Source: Parafrankia sp. EUN1f
Lineage (GTDB): Bacteria; Actinomycetota; Actinomycetes; Frankiales; Frankiaceae
Length of the DNA: 64,000 nt
Assembly (NCBI RefSeq): GCF_000177675.1
Contig: NZ_ADGX01000017.1
Coordinates: forward strand, 1-64,000
Reading direction: 5' to 3'
Part shown: piece after piece, positions 32,009-40,740 of the stretch
How positions within the stretch are numbered: position 1 is the first letter of the stretch
How the letters are laid out: the number at the start of each line of letters is the position of its first letter
Notes under the pieces: generated by a model
What the model was told of the DNA's origin: nothing
Seen by the model: the letters and a program-made list of their open reading frames with translations, nothing else
The model's database searches: none
Made by a program: the position numbers and the translations under genes

Positions 32009-32107
32009 GTTCCGGGTGGATGCGAAGAAGCATCTCCGCTGCGGGCCAGGCTTTTCGGCCAGTGTGCTCGCGTGCCCATTTCGGGCTTCCGTAGGTGTCG
32101 TGGGAAA

Positions 32108-32560
32108 GTGCATTTCTTGTCGATCCGACGCACAGTCAAGAGCAGCCTGCGTAACCGTCTCGCCGCCGTCACCATGGTGGGAGCCGTCACCACTGGTGTC
32201 GGGCTGATGGCTGCCTCTCCGGCGAGCGCCGCCTCCGACTCGTCCATCGCCCTGGCCGCCAAGAGCGCGGGCCTGTCCGGCTGCCGTGGCGTGCCGACGT
32301 CCACCTGGGTCGCCATCGCGCTGGCCGAGTCCGGCGGCAACCCGAGTGCCCGGCTGGCCACCAGCATCGAGGACTCCCGGGGCCTCTGGCAGATCAACAC
32401 CTGGGCACACCCCTGGACCAAGGGCATCAACCTGTACGACACCCACGCCAACGCGGCGGCGGCCAGGAAGGTCTGTTCCATGCAGGGCCCGACCGCCTGG
32501 TCGACCTACAGCAACGGCGCCTACCTGAAGTACCTCGGCCGCGGCCACGCCGCGGGCTGA
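32108..32560 (+). CDS. Secreted lysozyme-like / transglycosylase-SLT-like protein
   Basis: 150 residues from GTG at 32108; TTG at 32117 is an alternative. The signal peptide ends at ASPASAAS near residue 40. The mature domain has the lysozyme-fold pattern WVAIALAESGGNPSARL, with the likely catalytic glutamate in AESGG, then SIEDSRGLWQINTWAHPW, NAAAARKVCS and WSTYSNGAYLKYL. Two cysteines (SGCRG, KVCSM) could form a disulphide. Predicted to cut peptidoglycan or act as a resuscitation-type factor. It is followed by a strong terminator. Confidence 0.82.
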   Translation: MHFLSIRRTVKSSLRNRLAAVTMVGAVTTGVGLMAASPASAASDSSIALAAKSAGLSGCRGVPTSTWVAIALAESGGNPSARLATSIEDSRGLWQINTWAHPWTKGINLYDTHANAAAARKVCSMQGPTAWSTYSNGAYLKYLGRGHAAG

Positions 32561-32631
32561 CCCGGCTGAGCTGAAGCCGGACCGCGCCCGAACGCCGATG
32601 CACGGCTGAAACGGCGCGGAAGCTCGGACGC

Positions 32632-32671
32632 ACGGAGGGCCTCCCTTTGCCGGGAGGCCCTCCGTCGTTTT
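32632..32671 (+). terminator. Rho-independent terminator of the lysozyme-like gene
   Basis: A perfect 14-bp stem ACGGAGGGCCTCCC / GGGAGGCCCTCCGT (32632-32645 and 32652-32665) with loop TTTGCC is followed by CGTTTT. One of the few hairpins here with a T-tract. Confidence 0.92.
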
Positions 32672-32878
32672 CAGGGCTCAAGGCGCGTCGACGGATACCG
32701 TGGGCGGCTTTCGGGCGAGCGGCGCATCCTGGGAGGCCGCGGTCATGCGGGGTGACGCGCTGATCAGCCCGTTCGCGGCTGGTGATCTTCGCCCTGACCG
32801 CGGCGGTCGGGGACTCCGGCCGGGTGGCGATCTGACTGCTACTCGGACGATCCTGGCCGCGTGGACTGCGGACCGAAT

Positions 32879-32897
32879 GTAGGACATGATGTTCTAC
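32879..32897. promoter_or_regulatory. Palindromic operator of the toxin-antitoxin pair
   Basis: GTAGGACAT-G-ATGTTCTAC, 9-bp arms with one mismatch, 9 nt upstream of the antitoxin ATG at 32907. It overlaps an in-frame ATG at 32886, which argues against that earlier start. Phd/VapB-type antitoxins bind such palindromes to repress their own operon. Confidence 0.7.
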
Positions 32898-32906
32898 ACT
32901 CGGCGC

Positions 32907-33185
32907 ATGGACCGGGTTGGCGTGCGGGAGCTCAATCAGAACACCAGTCAGGTCATCGACCGTGTTCGGCACGGCGAGACGATCGAGGTGACGGACCGTG
33001 GCCGTCCGGTGGCGCGGCTGGTGCCCATCGGTCGCGGCACGGCGGCGCTTGACCGCCTGGTGGCCGAGGGGCGCGCGATACCGCCGGTGACAGGTGGGCC
33101 TGTGCCCATGCCGCCACTTCTCGGCAGCCCCTCCGTGAGCGCGACCGATGAGCTGATCGCCATGCGCGACGAGGAGCGCTGGTGA
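32907..33185 (+). CDS. Antitoxin, Phd/YefM type (partner of PIN toxin)
   Basis: 92 residues. The N-terminal Phd fold reads VGVRELNQNTSQVIDRVRHGETIEVTDRGRPVARLVPIG. The C-terminal part (ATDELIAMRDEERW) would wrap and block the toxin. The stop overlaps the toxin start (GTGA). It acts as both inhibitor of the PIN RNase and repressor of the pair. Confidence 0.9.
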   Translation: MDRVGVRELNQNTSQVIDRVRHGETIEVTDRGRPVARLVPIGRGTAALDRLVAEGRAIPPVTGGPVPMPPLLGSPSVSATDELIAMRDEERW

Positions 33186-33607
33186 TCTATCTGGACTCGG
33201 CGGCCGTGGTGAAGCTTGTCGTGGCCGAGCCCGAAAGTGCGGCACTCGTCGACTGGCTCAACGCCCGCGACGACCTGCCGCGGTTCACCTCCGCGTTGGC
33301 GGAGGTGGAGGTCGCGCGCGCGATCAGGCGAGCGGCCCCGGAGGCATCGGGACGCGTGCCGCGAGTGCTGGACCGGATGTACCGCCTGGAGATCGATGGC
33401 CGCGTGCGGAACGTCGCGGCTGCTTTCGATGACCCACTGCTGCGGTCCCTTGACGCCATCCACCTGGCCACCGCGCTTCGACTGGTAGACGCGAACGACA
33501 CCCAGCTCGAGGCGTTCGTGACCTACGACAAGCGCCTGCTCGAGGCCGCGCGTCGAGCCGATCTCCCGACCGCGTCGCCGGCCCCGCCCTCCGCCTCGGC
33601 AGGCTGA
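33182..33607 (+). CDS. PIN-domain toxin (VapC family)
   Basis: 141 residues. PIN-domain acidic residues appear in order: D5 (MIYLDSAAVVKLV), E in FTSALAEVEVARA, D in LRSLDAIHLATALRL and D in FVTYDKRL. It acts as a Mg-dependent ribonuclease, usually on tRNA or rRNA, when freed from the antitoxin. The GTG start overlaps the antitoxin stop, so translation is coupled. Confidence 0.92.
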   Translation: MIYLDSAAVVKLVVAEPESAALVDWLNARDDLPRFTSALAEVEVARAIRRAAPEASGRVPRVLDRMYRLEIDGRVRNVAAAFDDPLLRSLDAIHLATALRLVDANDTQLEAFVTYDKRLLEAARRADLPTASPAPPSASAG

Positions 33608-33668
33608 CCGGCCGGCCTACGCGATGCCAGGTGGCGGAAACACGGCAGGTGCCGGAATCAGAAACAGG

Positions 33669-36600
33669 TCAGGTGCCGGAATAGGGCAGCCGCATGCCGA
33701 TGGTGTGCGCGTCGCGCGCGGCGGCCCGGTCGAACTGTCGGGCTTCGTCAGCATGCCCGGCGCGGCGTAGCGCCTGGGCGAGCCGCCGCCGGGTACGGAT
33801 CACGAACGGCACCCCACCGGTCTTCTCGGCAAGCACCAGCGACGACCGCAGGTCGGCGATGGCCTCGTCCACCCGGCCCAGCGCCAGGGCGAGGCCGCCC
33901 CGGTACAGAGCGGCGGGGCCCATGCAGGTCAGGCCGAGCACAAAGGTCACCAGCGTGTCGCCGTACCTCGCGATGCGGTCCGCGAGGCCGGCCGCCCACT
34001 CGGCCATGGCCGGGACGGCGTCGACCAACTGCGCCACGATCTCGGCGAGGAGCACGACGTAGACCGGTTCCATGGCACCAGGCGCGACGTCGGCCAGGTC
34101 CGGCTGGACGAGGCGGCGGACCTCACGGGCCGCTGACTCGGGGCGTCCGGTGTCCGCGAGCGCGAGGGCGCGGATCAGCGCCCACTCGGCGATCACCTGT
34201 TCCTCCATGTCGTCCACCTGTGGGAGGAAGTCGCCCATGGTGCCGCGGTCCCAGGCGGTGATGCCGTGGATGGTGGCGGCGGACTGGGTGAGCGCGTTGA
34301 TCGCCCCGGGCGTCACGCCCGGCATCGGCCCGCCCAGAACTGCCGCGACCTCGGCGGCCTGGTCGTACCGCCCCGCATAGAGGTGATGCATCGCCTGCCA
34401 GCACCGGTCCAGCAGGTCGAAGTCAGGGTCGCGCACCTGGCGCAGCCGCCGGCTGAAGGCGGCCGACTCGCCCTCGGCGGCTTCGACCTCGCCCAGCTCC
34501 CACAGGACGGCCCGACGCAGGTGCCGGGCCACCAGCTCGCCGCTCGGCGGGCCCTCGACCGTCGCCAGCAGCGTGTCGGCGATCGCCAGCCGAAGGCCGG
34601 TGTGCGCCGGTGTCCAGGCCGCGAGCGCCCGGGCGATCAGCAGGCCGGCCGGTTCCTCGGCCGCCCCGGGCCGGGTCGTGCGCTGTTCGGCGAGCACCTC
34701 GGCGGCCCGCCCGATGAGCCGGCTGGCCGCCGCCGGCTCCCCATAGCACGCCCGGACGGCCGCCGAGGTGAGCAGCCGGAGGCGGAGGTCCCCTTCGGCC
34801 GCGGGCAGGGCCGCCGCCGCGGCGTCCAGATCGGCGATCAGGCCCGGCACCGGGACGTAGAACAGGGAGCTGTAGCCGCCGACCGCGTCGCCGGCGCGGG
34901 TCAGCGTCGCGAGGCCCGCGCGGACGGTGTCGCCGTGCGCGGTGGCGATCCTGGCTGCCTCGGTGAGGACCTGCTGTGCCTCCGCGAAGTCGGCGGACCG
35001 CCGTAGTGCCTCGCCGCGGATCACCATCAGGTCGACCCGCAGGTCGGGATGGTCCCCGGGGACGAGGTCGAGACCGTGGCCGGCGAGGGTCGCCGCGTCC
35101 TCGAACGCGAACTGCGCGAGTGCGGCCCTTGCCGCGGCAGCCTGCGCCTGGGCGGCGCGCAGGTCGGGATGTCCGGCCGCGGCTACGCGGAGGTGGTGCG
35201 CGAGCACCGCGGCAGGCACCGACGCGCCCTGGTGGGCGACCAGGGCGTCGGCGACGAGGCCGGCCAGCCGGGCCCGCTCGGCCGTGCCCATCCCGACCAG
35301 CACGGCCTCCCGGACGATGTCGTGGGTGAACCTCAGCCGGCCAGGGGCGGGCACGTCGGCCAGCCCGGCGGCGACGGCGATGTCCACCGCGTCGAGCGCG
35401 CCGGCCTGGGGCAGCCCGGCGGCGGCTGACACCACCGGCAGAGCCGCCTCGCGGCCGACCACGGCGGCCGCGGCGAGGAGGCTTGTCAGGCCGGCGGGCA
35501 TCGCGGCCAGCCTCGCGAGCACGGTGTCGCGTACCCCGGTCGGCAGTGTGCCGGCCGCCGTGGCCTGGTCAACAGCCGTGGCCTGGTCGTCTGCCGTGGC
35601 CTGGCCGGCGGCCGTGGCCCGGCCGACAGAGGTGGTCGCCGCCAGCCGGGCGAGCTCGACGACGAAGAAGGGATTGCCGGCGGTGCGGCGGCGGACCGCC
35701 GCGGCCTGCTCGGGGGTGGGCGCCATGCCGCTCACGGCGCCGAACAGGCGGCCGACGTCCGTCGGCGGGAGCCCGGCCAGCTCCACCCTGGTCAGGGCGG
35801 GGTGACGGGCGAGCACGCCGAGCAGCCGGCGGAGCGGCTCGCCGTCCTGGCCGTCACCGGCGGGGTCGCCTGGGGCGGCCGTCCCGGCGCGCCCCGGGCG
35901 GAAGCTGCAGACCAGCAGCACCGGGACGTCTGTCAGCTCGCTGGCGAGGATCTCCAGCATCGCGGTCGAAGCCGGGTCGGCCCAGTGGAGATCCTCGAGC
36001 AGTGCCAGCACCGGACCGGCGGAGGCGAGCTCGGCCAGATGGCGGCCGATCGCCAGCGCCACCTCGAACCGGACCGGACCGTCACCGTCCCGGACCGCCC
36101 CGAACGCGCCCACCACCTCCGCGGGCAGTCCTCGTAGCAGCTGCCGCCATGGCCAGTAGGCCGGGGCGCCGGAGACCTGCGTGCAGCGGCCCCACCGGGT
36201 CTGCGCCGGTACCCGCCGGGCGAGTTCCTCCAGCAGCCGGGTCTTGCCGATGCCTGCCTCGCCGGAAAGCAGGGCCACGCCGGTCGTCAGCCCGGTGGTG
36301 GTCCGCTCCCACGCCTGTTCGAGGGCGGCGAGCTCCCGGTCTCGGCCAAGCAACGGCAGCTGCCCGCCGGCGGCCCCGGCTCCGGCGGCCCCGGCCCTGG
36401 GGGTGGCGGGCGCGGGGGCGGTGGCGGCCGGGGCGGCTAGGACGCCGGTGTGGGGGACGCCGGGGCGCGCCAGCCCGGCATCGTGGCGCAGGATCGCGGT
36501 CTCCAGCTCCCGGAGATCCGGCCCCGGTTCGAGGCCCAGATCATTCGCCAGGGTCTGCCGTGCCTGACGAATAACGGTGAGCGCGTCGGCCTGCCGGCCG

Positions 36601-37244
36601 CCGCGGTACAGCGCGGTGGCGAGCTGGGCATGCAGCCGCTCCTGCAGCGGGTGCTGGCTCGTCAGGACGCGCAGCTCACCAATCACCGCATCGTGTTCGC
36701 CCAGGTCGAGCCGGACGGCGAGAAGGTCTGCCCGGACGGCCATCTGGTCCTCCGCCAGCTTCACCCGCGCCGCTTCGGCTGTCGGGTGGTCCGCCAGGTC
36801 GGCGAACGGCTCACCCCGCCAGAGGGCGAGCGCACGCTCCAGATGAGCGCGGGCACCGACCGGGTCCCCGTCGTCGAGCGCCCGCCTGGCCAGGGCCCGT
36901 GACTCGTCGAGGCGCCCGGTGTCGAGATCGGCGGGGGAGACCGCGAGGGCGTAGCCCGAGCCTCGGGTGACGAGCAGCCGGTACGGCGGGCTGGCCCCGG
37001 GCTCCAGGACCCGGCGCAGCACGGACAGATGCGCCTGCAGCGTGGACCGCGCGGCGGGTGGCGGTTCGCCCTGCCACAGCTCGTCGGCCAGTGCGTCGGC
37101 GGTGACGGTGACGCCGGGCCGCAGCAACAGGAGGGTGACCAGCTCCCGGCGCCGCCGCGGGCCGAGCTCCAGCGGGGAGCCGTCGCGGGCGGTGGCGATG
37201 GTCGGTCCGAGCACACCGAACCGCACGGGAGAGGAGCCGCTCAC
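33669..37244 (-). CDS. Large SARP-LAL regulator (wHTH, BTAD, AAA ATPase, TPR)
   Basis: 1191 residues from GTG at 37244; an earlier in-frame start at 37388 is possible but reads as non-coding. Residues ~5-95 are the OmpR-like winged helix (VRFGVLGP, VTLLLLRPGVTVTADALADELWQ, SGYALAV). Residues 100-255 are the BTAD (HAQLATALYRGGRQADALTVIRQARQTLANDLGLEPGPDL). An Ala/Pro linker precedes the ATPase, with Walker A GEAGIGKT at 328-335 and Walker B-like PVLALLEDLHWADPAST. The rest is helical, TPR-like. An 18-bp repeat (35557-35628) adds QATA units inside the ATPase. It is an AfsR-like activator; targets unknown. Confidence 0.88.
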   Translation of the reverse strand: MSGSSPVRFGVLGPTIATARDGSPLELGPRRRRELVTLLLLRPGVTVTADALADELWQGEPPPAARSTLQAHLSVLRRVLEPGASPPYRLLVTRGSGYALAVSPADLDTGRLDESRALARRALDDGDPVGARAHLERALALWRGEPFADLADHPTAEAARVKLAEDQMAVRADLLAVRLDLGEHDAVIGELRVLTSQHPLQERLHAQLATALYRGGRQADALTVIRQARQTLANDLGLEPGPDLRELETAILRHDAGLARPGVPHTGVLAAPAATAPAPATPRAGAAGAGAAGGQLPLLGRDRELAALEQAWERTTTGLTTGVALLSGEAGIGKTRLLEELARRVPAQTRWGRCTQVSGAPAYWPWRQLLRGLPAEVVGAFGAVRDGDGPVRFEVALAIGRHLAELASAGPVLALLEDLHWADPASTAMLEILASELTDVPVLLVCSFRPGRAGTAAPGDPAGDGQDGEPLRRLLGVLARHPALTRVELAGLPPTDVGRLFGAVSGMAPTPEQAAAVRRRTAGNPFFVVELARLAATTSVGRATAAGQATADDQATAVDQATAAGTLPTGVRDTVLARLAAMPAGLTSLLAAAAVVGREAALPVVSAAAGLPQAGALDAVDIAVAAGLADVPAPGRLRFTHDIVREAVLVGMGTAERARLAGLVADALVAHQGASVPAAVLAHHLRVAAAGHPDLRAAQAQAAAARAALAQFAFEDAATLAGHGLDLVPGDHPDLRVDLMVIRGEALRRSADFAEAQQVLTEAARIATAHGDTVRAGLATLTRAGDAVGGYSSLFYVPVPGLIADLDAAAAALPAAEGDLRLRLLTSAAVRACYGEPAAASRLIGRAAEVLAEQRTTRPGAAEEPAGLLIARALAAWTPAHTGLRLAIADTLLATVEGPPSGELVARHLRRAVLWELGEVEAAEGESAAFSRRLRQVRDPDFDLLDRCWQAMHHLYAGRYDQAAEVAAVLGGPMPGVTPGAINALTQSAATIHGITAWDRGTMGDFLPQVDDMEEQVIAEWALIRALALADTGRPESAAREVRRLVQPDLADVAPGAMEPVYVVLLAEIVAQLVDAVPAMAEWAAGLADRIARYGDTLVTFVLGLTCMGPAALYRGGLALALGRVDEAIADLRSSLVLAEKTGGVPFVIRTRRRLAQALRRAGHADEARQFDRAAARDAHTIGMRLPYSGT
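35557..35628. repeat. 18-bp tandem repeat inside the SARP-LAL gene
   Basis: Four units of GCCGTGGCCTGGTCGTCT with variation in the last six bases. They encode repeated AGQATA, DDQATA and VDQATA segments on the minus strand between the ATPase core and the next helical part. Confidence 0.8.
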
Positions 37245-37400
37245 CGCTCCGATCGACCCTCCCCGATTCGCCGCCGGCTGGGCACCAGCCGGACGCAAGG
37301 CGCACGCAAGGCATTCACCGCAGGACGGCCAGCGTAGTCGGCAACAGTCGTCCCTGGTGAAGGGATCGGCACCCGGCCGCCCGGTCATGAAGGAGAAGCC

Positions 37401-38078
37401 ATGTCCGCTCTGGAGTCACAGCCACTCGCCGGCGCGCCGCCGGAGCCGCGCCCGGAGCCGCGCCCGGAGGCCGCCGTGCCGGCGTGGCCGGATGACACGA
37501 CGCTGCGCCGGGTGCTGCTCGGTGCCGGCGGTGTCCTGTTCGCGCTGGGAAACCTGCTGCACCCGCTCGAGCACAACGAGGCGGCCGAGCAGGCGGCGAC
37601 CTGGTCCGCCGCCCACCTGCTCTTCGGAGTCGGCGGTGTGCTGATCGCCGCAGGGCTGCCGCTGCTGGCCGGCCGCCTCGGGCCTGGCCGGCTGGCCCGG
37701 GCCGCCTACGCGCTGGTCTGGATCGGGTTCGTGACGATGCCCGCGAACGCCTACATCGAGCTGTTCGTCGCACCGAACATCGACCACCACACCCTGCACG
37801 AGATCGAGTCCGACATGACGCTGGTCGCCCTGCCGGTCGCGTTCGCGTTCATCATCGGAGTTCCGCTGCTCGGCATCGTCGGGTGGCGGGCCGGCGGGCT
37901 GTCCAGGCCGGTGGCCGCGGGTCTCGTCCTCGCCGGTGTGACGCTCCTGTTCGGGCAGGGCCTGCCGGTGAAGGAAGGCTACTGGATCATCCCGGCTACC
38001 GTCGTCGCAGGCCTGGCGCTGGCGGCAACCACCCTGCCGTGGAGCGACAGCAGCCGGCCGCGACGAGGCGGGAGCTGA
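37401..38078 (+). CDS. Integral membrane protein of unknown function
   Basis: 225 residues. A Pro/Glu-rich N-tail of ~28 residues precedes six hydrophobic segments (RVLLGAGGVLFALGNLLHPL, AAHLLFGVGGVLIAAGLPLL, AAYALVWIGFVTMPANAYIELFV, LVALPVAFAFIIGVPLLGIVG, AAGLVLAGVTLLFGQGLPV, WIIPATVVAGLALAATTLP). His-rich spots HPLEHNE and NIDHHTLHEIE could bind a metal. AGGAG lies about 6 nt before the ATG. It is followed by the cupin gene after 4 nt, so the two are probably co-expressed. No firm family match. Confidence 0.75.
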   Translation: MSALESQPLAGAPPEPRPEPRPEAAVPAWPDDTTLRRVLLGAGGVLFALGNLLHPLEHNEAAEQAATWSAAHLLFGVGGVLIAAGLPLLAGRLGPGRLARAAYALVWIGFVTMPANAYIELFVAPNIDHHTLHEIESDMTLVALPVAFAFIIGVPLLGIVGWRAGGLSRPVAAGLVLAGVTLLFGQGLPVKEGYWIIPATVVAGLALAATTLPWSDSSRPRRGGS

Positions 38079-38082
38079 ACGA

Positions 38083-38562
38083 GTGCGCCCGTTCCACACC
38101 ACCTCCGGCACCGCCGGGGGTGGCCCGCGGACGGTCCCACCGGGCAGGCCGGCGCCCGTGCCGCTCGCCACCGCGACGACGACCGGCGGCTCCTACGGCC
38201 TGCTCCGGGTCCGGCTGCTGCCCGCCGACGAAGCGCCGTACCTGATCCACCACGGCGAGGACCGGTCGTTCGTCGTCCTGGACGGACGGATGCGGGTCGA
38301 GGCCGCTTCACGCCACTTCACCGCCGTCACCGGAGACCTCGTCTTCGTCCCCCGCGGCCGGCCGCACCGGTGCCTCGCCCTGGACGGGCCGGCCGACGTG
38401 CTCATGCTGTTCACACCGGGTGGGGCCGAAGGGCTCTACCTCGCGCTCTGGCCGCCGGGGCACGACGCCGACCTCATCGTGCCGCTGTCGGCCGAGTACA
38501 ACGTCGACGTGCTCGCCCTGCCTGCCCAGGCGCCGGACGAACCGCACCATCACGACGGTTGA
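38083..38562 (+). CDS. Cupin-fold protein
   Basis: 159 residues, GTG start at 38083. Cupin motif 1 reads YLIHHGEDRSFVVLDGRMRVE (H-H-x3-E pattern) and motif 2 GDLVFVPRGRPHRCLAL (final His). A single metal-binding cupin domain of about residues 45-125 is predicted; enzymatic or sugar-binding role unknown. The tail ends DEPHHHDG, with further histidines. It is probably in one operon with the membrane protein upstream. Confidence 0.82.
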   Translation: MRPFHTTSGTAGGGPRTVPPGRPAPVPLATATTTGGSYGLLRVRLLPADEAPYLIHHGEDRSFVVLDGRMRVEAASRHFTAVTGDLVFVPRGRPHRCLALDGPADVLMLFTPGGAEGLYLALWPPGHDADLIVPLSAEYNVDVLALPAQAPDEPHHHDG

Positions 38563-38591
38563 TGTGCCTCCATCCGACACCGGCCCGGCGA

Positions 38592-38627
38592 CTCCACGGT
38601 GCGGGCCGGCCACGTCCTCGGTATCCC
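38592..38627 (+). repeat. 36-bp repeat R, copy 2
   Basis: It differs from 31629-31664 at two positions only (both C to T). It lies 30 nt after the cupin stop and just before the convergent DUF4287 gene stop. No open frame spans both copies in the same phase, so it is not a shared protein domain. Confidence 0.7.
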
Positions 38628-38640
38628 ATGCCACCGGTGA

Positions 38641-39213
38641 TCAGACAGCGCCCCGCCCCGAGTAGGCGGAATCCAGCAGTGCGAGCAGACCGCCTGTGAG
38701 CTGCCCGGGCTCGGTGATGCGGGCTCGGTGGGTGACCATCGAGTTCCATGAGCCGGATGGTTCGAGCGCCGGATCGACCAGACCGGGGTCCAGCCTGAGC
38801 CCGAGGTCGAGGCGATCACCGGTGGGTGCGACGATGGCGAACTTCCGTCCGCCGCGGGTGAAACCGACGTACTTCGTCGTCGGCGCGATCCCGGTGTCGT
38901 TTCCGAGCCCCTGCACGTGCTTGAGCAGCGCCTCGTAGGTCGGCGCCCAGACAGTGCGAGGCCCCGAGAAGAGCGTCGCAACGCTGTCGCTGGTCGCTCC
39001 TGTGACGCTGATGGGCAGGGCTTCCTTCAGCACGGCGACGATGGCCATCGCATGGCCCCGACCCAGCCCGTGGTCCGCCGCGAGCCAGGAGATCACGTCG
39101 CCGGGTCTGATGGCCACGTCGAGCAGGCCTCGCTCGCCGGCGAGGCGGACGAAGTCGTCCGGACCGAGCCCGGTCCTGTCCCTGATGGTGTTGAGATAAC
39201 CCTGGAAACTCAC
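38641..39213 (-). CDS. DUF4287 / DUF5655 domain protein
   Basis: 190 residues. The N-terminus MSFQGYLNTIRDRTGLGPDDFVRLA with PGDVISWLAADHGLGRGHAMAIVAVLK matches DUF4287. The C-terminal half (PTYEALLKHVQGLGNDTGIAPTTKYVGFTRGGRKFAIVAPTGDRLDLGLRL) matches the DUF5655 transport-associated type domain. Function is not established. ATG at 39213. It lies downstream of the sigma-factor gene on the same strand. Confidence 0.8.
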   Translation of the reverse strand: MSFQGYLNTIRDRTGLGPDDFVRLAGERGLLDVAIRPGDVISWLAADHGLGRGHAMAIVAVLKEALPISVTGATSDSVATLFSGPRTVWAPTYEALLKHVQGLGNDTGIAPTTKYVGFTRGGRKFAIVAPTGDRLDLGLRLDPGLVDPALEPSGSWNSMVTHRARITEPGQLTGGLLALLDSAYSGRGAV

Positions 39214-39324
39214 CGGTGTGCTCCTTCGGAGGATTCGAGCGGGATCGGCGCGGGAGGGGTGCCGGGCATGGATTGGTCGCGACCGAGGTCAACAGCAGGC
39301 CGGCGGCGACCTGGGGTCGGTTGC

Positions 39325-40740
39325 TCATGGCGCTGCGCCCTCGTCGTCGGCCGGGTCATCGGCGGGGCGGATCAGGGCGTCGAGTCCGGCGAGTCGCCGG
39401 GCCAGGAGGGCCTTCTCGGGCTCGTTGTGCGTCGAACGGATTGCCCGGCGCAGATAGTCGGCGGCCAGCAGCGGGTTGCCGTCGGCTGTCTCGATCTCCG
39501 CCATCGTCGCCGCGAGATAGGGGTAGTCGGTCATCCGGGTGTCCGCGAGAAGCGGGGCAAGGATTTCGCGTGCGGCCGCGGTGCCATAGGCCTTCCAACG
39601 CGCGATGCCGCGGCTCAGTTCGGCCACCGGGCTCGGGTGCCGTTGGAGGTAGGAGTCGTACAGCTGCGCGATCCGCCGCCAGTCTGTCTGCTCGTAGGTG
39701 AGTGCCTGGGCGTGACACGCAGCGATCCCGGCCTGATGGGTGTACGGGCCGCCGCCCAGCCGGATCGCCGTAGTGAGGGCCTGTAACCCGCGGCGGATGA
39801 GCAGGCGATCCCAGCGCATCCGGTCCTGGTCCGCAAGCAGGACAGGTCCGTCGGCACCTCGACGGGCCCGGAAACGGGAGGCGTTCAGTTCCATCAGCGC
39901 GAGCAGACCGTGTGTCTCGGCCGCGTTCGGCAGGACGTGGACCAGCATCCGGCCCAGTCGCATCGCCTCACCGGCGAGGTCGGGGCGGGTCCAGTCCGGG
40001 CCGGACGTGGCCGTGTAGCCCTCGTTGAAGATCAGGTAGATGACCTCCAGGACTGTTGGCAGCCGCTGGAGCTGCTCAGCCGTCGTGGGGTTCTCGAACG
40101 CGATTCCCGAGTCGCTGATGGTGCGTTTCGCGCGAGAGATTCGCTGGCCCGCGGTCGCGGACGGGATGAGTTGGGCGCGGGCGATCTCCTGCGTGGTCAG
40201 TCCGCCGAGGAGGCGCAGTGTCAGTGCCACGCGTGCGTCACGTCCGAGAGCAGGGTGGCAGCACACGAACATGAGCCGCAGGATGTCGTCGTCGATATGG
40301 CCGTCCGCGCGGTCCTCCATCGAGACCTCCTCGTCCGGTGCCTGGTCATGTGCGATGCGCTCGTACTTCGAGCCCAGGTCGACGATGCGGCGGAGCTGAG
40401 TGATCGCGATGCGGCGAGTCACCGTCATCAACCAGGCACCCGGCCGGTCCGGAAGTCCGTCGACGGGCCACTGCTCCATGGCAGCCACGAAAGCGTCCTG
40501 CGCGACCTGCTCCGCCAGGCTGGGATCTCGCAGGATGGCGTGCGCTGCCGCCACCAGGCGAGGGAACTCGATGCGCCACTGGTTCGCGACGACGTCGGGG
40601 TCGACAGTCCCCGGGCCCGCGGTCGGGTCCGCGGCCGGGTCCGGTGACCGCGCTGGGGCCGGTTCGGTGTCCGGTTCGGTGTTCAGCTCGCGTCCCCCGG
40701 CCCGCCGGCGCCGGTGACCTGACGAATCTCGACGTCGCAC
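39325..40740 (-). CDS. ECF sigma factor with C-terminal extension (ECF42-like)
   Basis: 471 residues from GTG at 40740; the real start is uncertain because the first ~50 residues overlap the preceding gene and have low complexity. Sigma region 2 is WRIEFPRLVAAAHAILRDPSLAEQVAQDAFVAAMEQWP with RPGAWLMTVTRRIAITQLRR. Region 4 is RVALTLRLLGGLTTQEIARAQLIPSATAGQRISRAKRTI. A ~230-residue helical tail follows (LPTVLEVIYLIFNEGYTATSG, GIAACHAQALTYEQTDWRRIAQLYDSY), which is the ECF42 hallmark; such factors have no classic anti-sigma factor and pair with DGPF proteins, as here. Confidence 0.9.
   Translation of the reverse strand: MRRRDSSGHRRRRAGGRELNTEPDTEPAPARSPDPAADPTAGPGTVDPDVVANQWRIEFPRLVAAAHAILRDPSLAEQVAQDAFVAAMEQWPVDGLPDRPGAWLMTVTRRIAITQLRRIVDLGSKYERIAHDQAPDEEVSMEDRADGHIDDDILRLMFVCCHPALGRDARVALTLRLLGGLTTQEIARAQLIPSATAGQRISRAKRTISDSGIAFENPTTAEQLQRLPTVLEVIYLIFNEGYTATSGPDWTRPDLAGEAMRLGRMLVHVLPNAAETHGLLALMELNASRFRARRGADGPVLLADQDRMRWDRLLIRRGLQALTTAIRLGGGPYTHQAGIAACHAQALTYEQTDWRRIAQLYDSYLQRHPSPVAELSRGIARWKAYGTAAAREILAPLLADTRMTDYPYLAATMAEIETADGNPLLAADYLRRAIRSTHNEPEKALLARRLAGLDALIRPADDPADDEGAAP

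Larger units (their letters stand above)
31379..32107. other. Intergenic region with three repeat types
   Basis: 729 bp without a convincing gene. It holds a GGGGTGGCC tandem array (about 31499-31563), one copy of the 36-bp repeat R (31629-31664) and element E5 (31937-32008). The right part is the promoter side of the lysozyme-like gene. Confidence 0.5.

Noticed and set aside
33631-33680. CAGGTGCCGGAAT direct repeat before the SARP-LAL stop
   Set aside because: Two short partial copies spanning the gene end, too short and isolated to support a function.
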